NCBI RefSeq assembly: GCF_017948455.1
Contig: NZ_JAFFSU010000001.1
Coordinates: 682,001 to 746,000, forward strand
Direction: 5' to 3'
DNA: 64,000 bases
From: Streptomyces sp. GESEQ-4
GTDB lineage: Bacteria; Actinomycetota; Actinomycetes; Streptomycetales; Streptomycetaceae
The position numbers and the translations under genes were made by a program. The notes beneath the pieces are model-generated. The model ran no database searches, was not told where the DNA came from, and was given only the letters and a program-made list of their open reading frames with translations. This document shows, in pieces, positions 18,107-25,886 of this stretch. Within the stretch, counting starts at the first letter, position 1, and each line of letters begins with the position of its first letter.

Positions 18107-19027
18107 TCACTTGAGCCCGGTGAAGCTGATGGAGCTGACGATGCGGCGTGCGAAGAAGCCGAACAGCACGAGCATCGGCAGGGCCGCGATGAGCGTCGCC
18201 GCCATGAGCCCCGACCAGTCGATGCCGGACTGCGGGGTCTGCGCCCGGAACATGGCCAGCGCCACGGTCAGCACGCGCGAACTGTCGCTGTAGGAGACCA
18301 TCAGCGGCCAGAAGTAGTCGTTCCACGAGGTGATGTACGTCAGCACGGCCAGGGTCATGACGGGTGTGGACGCCATCGGCAGCAGTACCCGGAAGAAGAT
18401 GCGCACCTTGCCGGCACCGTCGAGGAGTGCCGCCTCCTCGACCTCCTTGGGGACGTTCATGAAGAACTGGCGCAGGAAGAACACCGCGAAGGGCGTCATG
18501 AACATCGTCGGCAGCGCGATGCCCAACAGGTTGTCCACCAGGCCGAGTTCCTTGATGAGCACGAAGTTCGGCAGCAGCGTGAAGATGGTCGGCACCATCA
18601 GTCCGGCCAGGAACAGGGCGAAGACCGTGTCCCGGCCCCGCCAGCGCAGCCGGGCGAAGGCGTAGGCGGCCATCGCGGAGAAGAAGATCTGGCAGGTGGT
18701 GATCAGCGTCGAGACCAGCACCGAGTTGAGCAGGTAGCGCCAGAACTTCAGCCCGCCGCCCGCGCCGCCCTGCGCGACCGCCTCCTCGGTGGACTGCAGG
18801 CCGAGCGCCCGCTCGAAACCGCCGAGGGTCAGGTCGACCGGCAGCGGATCGGCCGGCTGGGCGTTCAGCCCCGGGTTGGAGGAGAGCGCGGTGCGCAGGA
18901 TCCAGTAGAACGGCACCAGGGTGATGAGCACGATCGCGACCATCACCGTCCAGGCCATGACCCGCCCGAAGGAGGGCCTGCGCCGTTCGGGCCGTACGGT
19001 CGTCGTCGTTTCTGCCACGGCAGCCAT
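18107..19027 (-). CDS. Carbohydrate ABC transporter permease (MalG type)
   Basis: 306 aa, six predicted membrane helices. The EAA loop reads EEAALLDGAGKVRIFFRVLL, the contact site for the ATPase subunit. The N-terminal arm before the first helix is cytoplasmic. Its stop codon overlaps the RBS region of the binding protein gene (11 bp to that start), so the cistrons are tightly packed. Confidence 0.92.
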   Translation of the reverse strand: MAAVAETTTTVRPERRRPSFGRVMAWTVMVAIVLITLVPFYWILRTALSSNPGLNAQPADPLPVDLTLGGFERALGLQSTEEAVAQGGAGGGLKFWRYLLNSVLVSTLITTCQIFFSAMAAYAFARLRWRGRDTVFALFLAGLMVPTIFTLLPNFVLIKELGLVDNLLGIALPTMFMTPFAVFFLRQFFMNVPKEVEEAALLDGAGKVRIFFRVLLPMASTPVMTLAVLTYITSWNDYFWPLMVSYSDSSRVLTVALAMFRAQTPQSGIDWSGLMAATLIAALPMLVLFGFFARRIVSSISFTGLK

Positions 19028-19045
19028 GTCGGCGTCTCCCTTCCG

Positions 19046-20011
19046 TCAGCCGAGGTCGGTCTGGCCGGCCCGGGTGAGCCGGTACTGGAGGATGGTGATC
19101 GCGCTCAGCACGACGAGCAGGGCTACGGACATCGCGGAGGCGTAGCCGAACTGGAAGCGGCCGAAGGCGGAGTCGTAGATGTAGAGCTGGAGCACGTTGG
19201 TGGCGTTGGCCGGTCCGCCGTCGGTCGTCACGGCGACCGTGTCGAACACCTGGAACGAACCGATCACCGTCATGATCAGCACGACCGCCAGCACCGGACG
19301 CAGCAGCGGCATGGTGATCCGCCAGAACATCCGCCACTCGCTCGCGCCGTCCACCTTCGCGGCCTCGTACATGTCGTTCGGGATGGCCATGAGCCCCGCG
19401 AACAGCAGCAGCGCGGTGTAGCCGACGTGCCGCCAGACGTTGATCATGGCGATCGTCGGGATCGCCCAGGTCTCGTCCGCCAGGAACGGGATGCGATCGG
19501 CGCCGAGCCCCGCGATGATCTCGTTGCCGATGCCGAGCTGGGTGTCCAGGATCCAGAGCCAGACGATGCCCGCGACGACGTTCGACATCAGATACGGCGC
19601 CAGCACGATCCCGCGCAGCACCGACGACTGCGTCAGCCGCTGGAGCAGCACGGCGATGGCGAGCGCCGCCACCGTCTGCACGCCGATGTTGAGGATCACG
19701 TACTCGACGGTGACCCAGAGCGAGTTCCAGAAGATCGGGTCGTTGACCATCCGGACGTAATTGTCCAGGCCCACCCACTCCGCCGGTGTCAGCAGGTTGA
19801 AGTCGGTGAAGCTCAGGTAGATACCGCGCAAGGTGGGCCAGAGCAGGAAGACCAGGAAACCCAGCATGGCCGGGGCGAGGAACACCGCGGCGAGTCGTCC
19901 GTCACCTGGTTTCTCACCGGCTTTCGCCCGGTTCGTGCTCGGCCTGGTCCGTGCCCCCTCCGCGGCGCCCGGTGGCAGACGCGACGGTGGGCTGCTGGAG
20001 GCGATGGTCAT
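19046..20011 (-). CDS. Carbohydrate ABC transporter permease (MalF type), first gene of operon
   Basis: 321 aa with about six membrane helices, first helix at LAAVFLAPAMLGFLVFLLWP. The EAA loop is MYEAAKVDGASEWRMFWRIT. ATG 20011 is chosen because GAGGGAG lies 6 bp before it. Order permease-permease-binding protein-oxidoreductase is unusual in that the binding protein comes third rather than first. Divergent from the ROK regulator. Confidence 0.92.
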   Translation of the reverse strand: MTIASSSPPSRLPPGAAEGARTRPSTNRAKAGEKPGDGRLAAVFLAPAMLGFLVFLLWPTLRGIYLSFTDFNLLTPAEWVGLDNYVRMVNDPIFWNSLWVTVEYVILNIGVQTVAALAIAVLLQRLTQSSVLRGIVLAPYLMSNVVAGIVWLWILDTQLGIGNEIIAGLGADRIPFLADETWAIPTIAMINVWRHVGYTALLLFAGLMAIPNDMYEAAKVDGASEWRMFWRITMPLLRPVLAVVLIMTVIGSFQVFDTVAVTTDGGPANATNVLQLYIYDSAFGRFQFGYASAMSVALLVVLSAITILQYRLTRAGQTDLG

Positions 20012-20050
20012 CGGAGACTCCCTCGTCTGCGGCTCGTCCTCGGCCACTTA

Positions 20051-20150
20051 CTTTTGTGGCGGAAGAATCCTGGCGTCAAGGGGCGTGCGAACATCTTTTC
20101 CAGGGCGGCGCAACGTCATAGAGTTGGCCATGTTGATTTCGCTGCAAAAG
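20051..20150. promoter_or_regulatory. Candidate ROK operator sites between ABC operon and regulator
   Basis: CTTTTGTGGCG (20051-20061) and its near inverse CGCTGCAAAAG (20140-20150) match at 9 of 11 positions and face each other 80 bp apart, one close to each divergent gene. The second is itself a dyad (TTTCGC-T-GCAAAA, 20137-20149). Both are followed by AGAATC-like bases. Such paired sites suit a ROK repressor acting on both promoters. Confidence 0.4.
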
Positions 20151-20170
20151 AATCTCTGGGGGGCGACCTC

Positions 20171-21331
20171 ATGACCGCAGCAGCCGCCAGCTGGCTTCCG
20201 CTGAGTCCGGGCGAGCGCTCGGTGGCGATCGAGGTGCTCGTCCACGGCCCGCTGTCGCGCACCGAACTCGCCCGGCGGCTGGACCTGTCGGCGGGCAGCC
20301 TCACCCGGCTTACCAAGCCGCTGCTGGAGTCCGGCCTGCTGATCGAGGCCCCCGAGACGCCCGCCCTGCCCGAGGTCCGCCAGGGGCGCCCCTCGCAGCC
20401 CCTCGATGTCGTCGCCGAGTCCCGCTCCTTCATCGGCTTCAAGATCACCGAAGACATGGTCTACGGCGTCGTCACCACCCTCAGAAGTGAGATCGTCGCC
20501 CGTCACGACCGCCCGCTCACCACCCATGACCCCGCCGGGGTCGCCGACCTGCTGCGGGAGATGACCGGGGAACTGGCCCGCACTCACCCCCGGCTCGCCG
20601 GGATCGGCATCGGTGTCGGCGGGCTCGTCCAGGACCGGACCATGGTGGGGGAGTCGCCGTTCCTGCAGTGGCGGGACGTGCCCCTGGCCGAGCTCGTCGA
20701 GGAGCGCACCGGGCTGCCGGTCGTCGTCGAGAACGACGTCGCCGCCCTCGTCGAGGCCGAGACCTGGTTCGGCGCCGGCCGCGGACTGGACCGGTTCGTC
20801 GTCCTCACCATCGGGGCCGGCATCGGCTACGGGCTCGTCCTGGGCGGCAAGCGGGTGCCCTACGCCGAGGAGGACCGCGGCTTCGGCCGCCACTGGATCA
20901 TCAACCCCAACGGGCCGCTCACCCCCGACGGCGCACGCGGCAGCGCGGTCTCGCTGCTCACCATCCCCAACATCCGCTACCAGGTGCGGGCCGCCACGGG
21001 TGAGGACCGGACGTACGAGGAGATCCTCGCCCTCGCGGCCGCCGGCGAACCCATGCCCGCCCGCGTCATCGACGAGGCCGCGCGCGCCCTCGGCACGATC
21101 GTCGCCCAGATCTCCAACTTCGCGATGCCGCAGAAGATCGTGCTCGCAGGGGAGGGGGTCGGCCTGATGGACGTCGCCGGGAAGACCGTCGACGAGGCGA
21201 TCAGGGCCAACCGGCATCCGCTGGCCGCACCCGTCGACCTGGAGACCAAGGTGTCCGACTTTCACGACTGGGCGCGCGGGGCCGCCGTACTGGCGATCCA
21301 GGTGCTGGTTCTAGGGGCGGTTGAAAGATGA
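20171..21331 (+). CDS. ROK family transcriptional regulator of the adjacent sugar operon
   Basis: 386 aa. An N-terminal winged HTH (LSRTELARRLDLSAGSLTRL, about 28-60) is followed by the ROK kinase-like fold with GIGIGVGGL and VENDVAALVEAETWFGAG. The Cys-rich zinc motif of many ROK proteins is not present: after GIGYGLVLGG the sequence is VPYAEEDRGFGRHW. It probably senses the imported sugar and represses the operon at 15530-20011. ATG 20171 follows a G-rich RBS in a divergent 159 bp region. Confidence 0.9.
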   Translation: MTAAAASWLPLSPGERSVAIEVLVHGPLSRTELARRLDLSAGSLTRLTKPLLESGLLIEAPETPALPEVRQGRPSQPLDVVAESRSFIGFKITEDMVYGVVTTLRSEIVARHDRPLTTHDPAGVADLLREMTGELARTHPRLAGIGIGVGGLVQDRTMVGESPFLQWRDVPLAELVEERTGLPVVVENDVAALVEAETWFGAGRGLDRFVVLTIGAGIGYGLVLGGKRVPYAEEDRGFGRHWIINPNGPLTPDGARGSAVSLLTIPNIRYQVRAATGEDRTYEEILALAAAGEPMPARVIDEAARALGTIVAQISNFAMPQKIVLAGEGVGLMDVAGKTVDEAIRANRHPLAAPVDLETKVSDFHDWARGAAVLAIQVLVLGAVER

Positions 21332-21404
21332 CGTGATCAGCAACACGGTCCGGTATGTCCGGAATGCTCGTGATGACTCACGGGGCCTTCACCTCTGGAG
21401 CCGT

Positions 21405-21590
21405 ATGCTTCACAGCATGTCCACCACTGTTGAACCCGCCTCCGCTCGGACGGCTGACGAGGTCAACGAGGAGATCCGGGCCCTGTGGCGCCGGTCGGGC
21501 GGGACACTGAGCGGCGAGCAGCGCGAGAAGTACCAGTTGCTCGTCCTGGAGTGGGCCGCCGCGGCCCCGCAGCCGGCGAGGGCGGCCTGA
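21405..21590 (+). CDS. Small conserved hypothetical protein
   Basis: 61 aa from ATG 21405, or 57 aa from ATG 21417. The sequence is helical and acidic-to-neutral (TADEVNEEIRALWRR, then GEQREKYQLLVLEWAAA) without cysteines or membrane segments. GGAG sits 4 bp before 21405 and 16 bp before 21417, so 21405 is favoured. Not recognised beyond being typical of small cytoplasmic Streptomyces proteins. It ends before a strong hairpin shared with the convergent protease gene. Confidence 0.7.
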   Translation: MLHSMSTTVEPASARTADEVNEEIRALWRRSGGTLSGEQREKYQLLVLEWAAAAPQPARAA

Positions 21591-21608
21591 GCATCCCGAT
21601 CCGATGAA

Positions 21609-21632
21609 GGCCGCCGCGCGTCATCGGCGGCC
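21609..21632. terminator. Bidirectional hairpin terminator
   Basis: GGCCGCCG, 8-base loop, CGGCGGCC: perfect stem in the 57 bp between converging genes 21590 and 21648. No U-run, as usual in this group of bacteria. Confidence 0.6.
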
Positions 21633-21647
21633 CGGATTCCCCCCTCG

Positions 21648-23033
21648 TCAGCTCCACGTAGCCGAGTAATAGCGCTGGTATGCCTTGCGGTCCTGTTCCG
21701 CGCGGATGTACCGCGTGGCCACCAGCGCGATCAGGCTGCCGCCCATGACCAGCAGACCCGGGCCGATGTTCCGGGGATTCGCGAGCCGTGACAGCAGCGT
21801 CGACGCGTCCACGATGCCCTCCACCGGAGCCGACGACCCGGGCGACGCATCGCCGGGAGCGGCCGCGCCCTGCGTGCCACCGGCACCGGCGGACGGCTCC
21901 GCCGACGGCGAGGCGCCCTGCCCGCCGCCCGCCGGAGCGGCCACCAGCAGCTTCAGACCGAGCTCGCCCAGCGCCTTCGTCACCGGCTGGAAGAACGTCG
22001 TACCGCCCGACGTGCAGTCGCCGCTGCCGCCCGAGGTCACGCCCAGGGCGACCCCCTCGGAGAACATCGGCCCGCCGCTGTCACCGGCTTCGGCGCACAC
22101 GTTCGTCTCGATCAGGCCGCTGACCGTGCCCTCCGGGTAGTTGACGGTGGCGTTGACCGCCGTCACCTCACCGTCCTGGAGCCCGGTCGTACTGCCGCTG
22201 CGGAACACCTTCTGCCCGACGGACGCCTCGCCCAGGCCCGTGATCCGCACGCCCCGCCCCTCGCCGATGGAGACGACGTCGGCGCCGTCGCCCGCGCGGC
22301 CGTTCGCGTACTGCACCAGCGAGTAGTCGTCGCCGGGGAAGCTCTGCGTGGTCGTCCTGCCCACCTGCTCCCTGCCCCCGTTGTCGGAGAACCAGACGGA
22401 ACCGGTGGGCCCGCAGTGCCCGGCGGTGAGGATGAAGTCGCGCTGCCCGTCGGTCACGTTGAAGCCCGCGGAGCAGCGGCCCGCGGTGGACAGGATCGGC
22501 TGCGCCCCGTTGATGCGGGTCGTGAAGGTGCCCTCGGTGCGCTCCATGCGCACCGAGCCGCCGATGGCGTCGGCGATCTCGTTCAGCTCGTTCCACTCGG
22601 CGGTGGAGACGGTGCGGTCGGCGCGCACCACGACCTCGTTGGACCGGTAGTCCACTGCCCATGCCGTGCCGGGCACCTTGGGCGTCGAACCCAGCGTCGA
22701 CGTGGCCGACTTGAGGTCGCGCATGCTGTAGCGCACCATCTTGGCCTCGGCCCCCGCCCGCTTCACCTCGGCGGCGGCCTCCTCGTCGGTGACCGCGACG
22801 ACCGACCGGCCCTGGGCATCCACCCAGCTGCCCGCCGTACGGGACGTACCGAGCCGGGACACCAGCCCAGCACCCGTGTCGCCCGCGGCCTGCGCCAACG
22901 TACGTGGCAGTTCGGCGCCGTCGGACGGCTCACTCGCCACCGCCCGCGTCACCATCGTGCCTCCCAGGAGGAGTCCGCCGACCGCCGCCAGACGTGCCAC
23001 TCGCCGGACGACCCGTCGTCGTGCGTGCCTCAT
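21648..23033 (-). CDS. S1 (trypsin-like, streptogrisin-type) serine protease with C-terminal membrane anchor
   Basis: 461 aa. Signal peptide 1 to about 34, an alpha-lytic-protease-like prosegment (about 40-180), then a chymotrypsin fold with His206 (TAGHCG), Asp236 (GDDYSLV) and Ser319 (GDSGGPM). A Pro/Ser/Ala-rich linker (about 365-405) leads to a single membrane helix (about 424-442) and a basic tail (RAEQDRKAYQRYYSATWS). So unlike secreted streptogrisins it should stay tethered to the cell surface. RBS GGGAG before ATG 23033. Confidence 0.93.
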   Translation of the reverse strand: MRHARRRVVRRVARLAAVGGLLLGGTMVTRAVASEPSDGAELPRTLAQAAGDTGAGLVSRLGTSRTAGSWVDAQGRSVVAVTDEEAAAEVKRAGAEAKMVRYSMRDLKSATSTLGSTPKVPGTAWAVDYRSNEVVVRADRTVSTAEWNELNEIADAIGGSVRMERTEGTFTTRINGAQPILSTAGRCSAGFNVTDGQRDFILTAGHCGPTGSVWFSDNGGREQVGRTTTQSFPGDDYSLVQYANGRAGDGADVVSIGEGRGVRITGLGEASVGQKVFRSGSTTGLQDGEVTAVNATVNYPEGTVSGLIETNVCAEAGDSGGPMFSEGVALGVTSGGSGDCTSGGTTFFQPVTKALGELGLKLLVAAPAGGGQGASPSAEPSAGAGGTQGAAAPGDASPGSSAPVEGIVDASTLLSRLANPRNIGPGLLVMGGSLIALVATRYIRAEQDRKAYQRYYSATWS

Positions 23034-23129
23034 GCATGGCTCCCGAACCAGAACAACGCGGTGTCAACACCACGGGACACTCCGTCAGTTGAGCACCCTC
23101 CCTAGGTACGTGGCTCGGCCCCGGGGCGT

Positions 23130-24161
23130 TCAGAGGATCGGTGATCCTTTCAGGGCGCGCGGCTCGTCCATGCTGTCGTCCACCGGTCCCAGCCGCTCCC
23201 AGCTGCGCTCGTCGCCCCAGATGGACGCCGCGTCCACGTACGGGCGAACCAGCGCCGTGAGGACCGGGTCTCCGTGTCCGTTCAGCTCGTCGGAGGCGAT
23301 CTTGCGGGCGATCCCGGCGAGGAAGTCGGCCAGCTGCACGCGCGGATCCAGCCCCGCCTGGACGAGCCGCAGCCCGCCGAGCCCGAACCCGGCCTGCCTC
23401 GCGGACTCCTCGATCCAGGCGATGCGGTCCGGCGTGAGCATGTTCTGCCGGTCGTGGACCAGCCGCACCGGCCGGCCATCCGCGCTCCAGTAGGCGGCGG
23501 TGTGGACGATCGCGGGCAGCAGCGGATTGAGAAGGGGAATCAGGGTCGGACCGTTCAGGATTCCCGCCCGATAGGCATCCGCCCGGGAGCGTGCCGCCGC
23601 GAGCCGTTCCAGGGTGCCCGCCAGTTCCGTACCGGAATGTGCTCGCAGCAGTCCGTGGACCGTTCGGAAGAACGTCTCGACCGGCAGCTGTGGCTCTCCG
23701 TCGTTCCTGACCCGCAGCAATTGGTTCGCCGCCTCGAGGAATTCCCGCCAGCCGGCCTCCCCGAAAGTCCGCGGCCCCTGCCGGAACAGCACGACGGCCG
23801 CGGAGCTGTCGCCGAGCAGCAGGTCGACGGCCCGGTCCACCACGAAGAACGCCTTCTCGGTGAGATGCACATGGGCGTGCCCATGGATCGGGCCCGAGGG
23901 CGCGAGCAGCCATTCCAGTACCGCGCGGTGTTTCTCCCGCAGGAGATGGTTCGCCTTGTACTCCTCCGCGGGCGAACGGATCCGGTCTCTTATCTCCTGC
24001 ACGAATCCGGCCGCGGAATCCATGGGCAGCAGCACACTGCCGTGTGCGAAGACATCGGTGTTCCCGCCGGTGAGATTCTCCCCGTCCGAGCCCGATTCGT
24101 CGCAGGCCACCTCGGGAATGCCGTCGACCGCCACTGTCCGTCCCCCGTGATTCCACGTCAC
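23130..24161 (-). CDS. DUF3800-like protein
   Basis: 343 aa from GTG 24161. Two hallmarks of DUF3800 are present: an N-terminal Asp-Glu-Ser-Gly motif ([11 protein letters not shown]), and the late [13 protein letters not shown] motif. The family is thought to have an RNase H-like fold and is often near mobile or defence genes, but its activity is unknown. GTG 24161 has GGGGG at 7 bp; a longer version from ATG 24188 would overlap the start of the divergent aminotransferase gene. Central [20 protein letters not shown] is not typical of the shortest members. Confidence 0.75.
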   Translation of the reverse strand: MTWNHGGRTVAVDGIPEVACDESGSDGENLTGGNTDVFAHGSVLLPMDSAAGFVQEIRDRIRSPAEEYKANHLLREKHRAVLEWLLAPSGPIHGHAHVHLTEKAFFVVDRAVDLLLGDSSAAVVLFRQGPRTFGEAGWREFLEAANQLLRVRNDGEPQLPVETFFRTVHGLLRAHSGTELAGTLERLAAARSRADAYRAGILNGPTLIPLLNPLLPAIVHTAAYWSADGRPVRLVHDRQNMLTPDRIAWIEESARQAGFGLGGLRLVQAGLDPRVQLADFLAGIARKIASDELNGHGDPVLTALVRPYVDAASIWGDERSWERLGPVDDSMDEPRALKGSPIL

Positions 24162-24173
24162 GCCACAGCCCCC

Positions 24174-24179
24174 TATCTT
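24174..24179 (+). promoter_or_regulatory. Possible -10 element of a leaderless transcript
   Basis: TATCTT ends 7 nt before the ATG at 24187, which lacks a Shine-Dalgarno sequence. That spacing would start transcription at the initiation codon. The -35 region (TTCCAC, 24151-24156) is weak. Confidence 0.35.
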
Positions 24180-24186
24180 GTGCTTC

Positions 24187-25365
24187 ATGACCAGGATCCC
24201 GCACGAAGCGTCCGGTGAACCGAATCCGCTGCAAGCCCTTACTCTCGACCGTCTCCGCCGCCGTACGAGCATGAAATGGCGGACCTACCCCGACGACGTG
24301 CTGCCGCTGTGGGTGGCCGAGATGGACGTGCCGCTCGCCGAACCCGTCGTCCGCGCGATCACCGACGCGCTCGCGCTGGGGGACACCGGCTATGCCGCGG
24401 GCACCGCCTACGCCGAGGCGCTCGCCGACTTCGCCGGCAAGCGGTGGGGCTGGGACGGGCTCGCGGTGGAGCGCACCGCGATCGTGCCCGATGTGATGCT
24501 GGGCGTCGTCGAGATGATCAAACTGGTCACCGGCCCCGGGGATCCGGTGGTGGTGAATTCACCCGTGTATCCGCCGTTCTTCCAGTTCGTGGAGCACATG
24601 GAACGGCGGGTGCTTCAGGCCCCGCTGGGTGCGGACCTGCGGATCGACCTCGGGACGCTGGAGGAGGTCTTCCGGCAGGCGGTCACGGACGGTCGACGCG
24701 CCGCCTACCTGCTGTGCAGCCCGCACAACCCGACGGGCACGGTGCACACCGCCGGCGAGCTGGCCGCGGTCGCCCATCTCGCCGACCGGTACGGCGTCCG
24801 TGTCGTCGCCGACGAGATCCACGCGCCGCTCGTCGCCGGCGGCGTCGACTACGTGCCGTATCTCAGCGTGCCGGGCGGCGAGCACGGCCTGTCGGTGATG
24901 TCGGCCTCGAAGGCGTGGAACCTGGCCGGGCTCAAGGCCGCGCTCGCGATCGCGGGCCCCGCTGCCGCCGCCGTCCTCGACCGGCTTCCCGAGGAGGTCA
25001 GCCACGGCCCGAGCCACCTCGGCGTCATCGCCCACACCGCCGCCCTGCGCGACGGCACCGCCTGGCTGGACGCGCTGCTCGCCGGCCTCGACGACAACCG
25101 GCGCCTGCTCGCCGACCTGCTGGCCGAGCACCTCCCCGCGATCCGCTACCGCCCGGGCGAGGCCACCTACCTCGCCTGGCTCGACTGCCGCCCGCTCGGC
25201 CTCGGGGACGACCCGGCGCAGGTCTTCCTGGAGCGCGGGCGCGTGGCGCTGAACTCGGGGATCCCGTTCGGCGCGGGCGGAGCGGGACACGTACGCCTGA
25301 ATCTGGCGACGTCGCCGGAGGCGCTGGGGGAGGCGATACGACGGATCGCGGCGGCGTCGGGGTGA
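24187..25365 (+). CDS. MalY/PatB-type PLP aminotransferase / C-S beta-lyase
   Basis: 392 aa. Fold-type I PLP enzyme: [19 protein letters not shown] is the MalY/PatB signature N-terminus; PLP lysine in [12 protein letters not shown]; cofactor aspartate in [18 protein letters not shown] binds phosphate. Members cleave cystathionine or cysteine conjugates, giving homocysteine or thiols, ammonia and pyruvate. C-terminal Arg in HVRLNLA binds the substrate carboxylate. No RBS is seen, and a -10-like TATCTT just upstream hints at a leaderless mRNA. Likely followed in the same transcript by the F420/PPOX gene. Confidence 0.92.
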   Translation: MTRIPHEASGEPNPLQALTLDRLRRRTSMKWRTYPDDVLPLWVAEMDVPLAEPVVRAITDALALGDTGYAAGTAYAEALADFAGKRWGWDGLAVERTAIVPDVMLGVVEMIKLVTGPGDPVVVNSPVYPPFFQFVEHMERRVLQAPLGADLRIDLGTLEEVFRQAVTDGRRAAYLLCSPHNPTGTVHTAGELAAVAHLADRYGVRVVADEIHAPLVAGGVDYVPYLSVPGGEHGLSVMSASKAWNLAGLKAALAIAGPAAAAVLDRLPEEVSHGPSHLGVIAHTAALRDGTAWLDALLAGLDDNRRLLADLLAEHLPAIRYRPGEATYLAWLDCRPLGLGDDPAQVFLERGRVALNSGIPFGAGGAGHVRLNLATSPEALGEAIRRIAAASG

Positions 25366-25389
25366 GGTGACCGGCCTAGACTCGCCGTC

Positions 25390-25776
25390 ATGGACGACAC
25401 TGCGTTGGAGCGGCTCGGTGCGGGCAAGTACCTGCTGATCACCAGCTATCGCAGGAACGGCACTCCGGTCGCCACCCCGGTGTGGGTGGTGCGCGACGGG
25501 GACACGCTCGGCGTCTGGTCCGTCGCCGACTCCTGGAAGGTCAAGCGGATCCGGGCGCGCGGCGATGTCCTCGTCGGCCCCTGCGACGCTCGCGGCAACC
25601 CGACCGGCGACCAGGTTCCGGCCACCGCCGAGATCTGCGACGAGGCCACCACGGCGCGCTACCGCGCCCTCCTCGCCCGCAAGTACCCCATCGTCGGACG
25701 CCTCACCCTGCTCGGCAGCAGGGTGAGGCGCGGCCTGAAAGGGACTGTCGGCATCCGTGTGACGCCTACGCCTTGA
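25390..25776 (+). CDS. PPOX-class F420-dependent oxidoreductase family protein
   Basis: 128 aa split-barrel protein. YLLITSYRRNGTPVATPVWV and the closing LKGTVGIRVTP are typical of the actinobacterial F420/flavin split-barrel enzymes (TIGR03666-like), which reduce or oxidise small organics with deazaflavin F420 or bind it without catalysis. 25 bp after the lyase gene, so probably cotranscribed. No signal peptide. Confidence 0.88.
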   Translation: MDDTALERLGAGKYLLITSYRRNGTPVATPVWVVRDGDTLGVWSVADSWKVKRIRARGDVLVGPCDARGNPTGDQVPATAEICDEATTARYRALLARKYPIVGRLTLLGSRVRRGLKGTVGIRVTPTP

Positions 25777-25779
25777 GAA

Positions 25780-25880
25780 GTGCCGCGATGGGCTGTCGGT
25801 TGTCTGCGGCGCCATCGTGGCTGGTCGCGCCCACGCGGCGGAGCCGCAAATAGATACAGCTCCGCGCCCCTTCGGGGCGC
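25780..25880 (+). repeat. Convergent-gene repeat, copy C, with terminator hairpin
   Basis: Nearly identical over about 100 bp to copy A, including the 5' part TGCCGCGATGGGC. Hairpin GCGCCCC-TTC-GGGGCGC at 25864-25880. It lies between two converging genes. Confidence 0.8.
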
Positions 25881-25886
25881 TCTTGC

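Noticed and set aside
17966..20170. Long + strand open frame running into the ROK gene
   Set aside because: It lies antisense to two permeases with clear EAA loops; its translation is Arg/His/Gln-rich shadow sequence. The ROK protein starts at ATG 20171.
23130..25776. DUF3800 gene considered as part of a defence island
   Set aside because: No toxin, nuclease, phage or restriction genes adjoin it; neighbours are metabolic.
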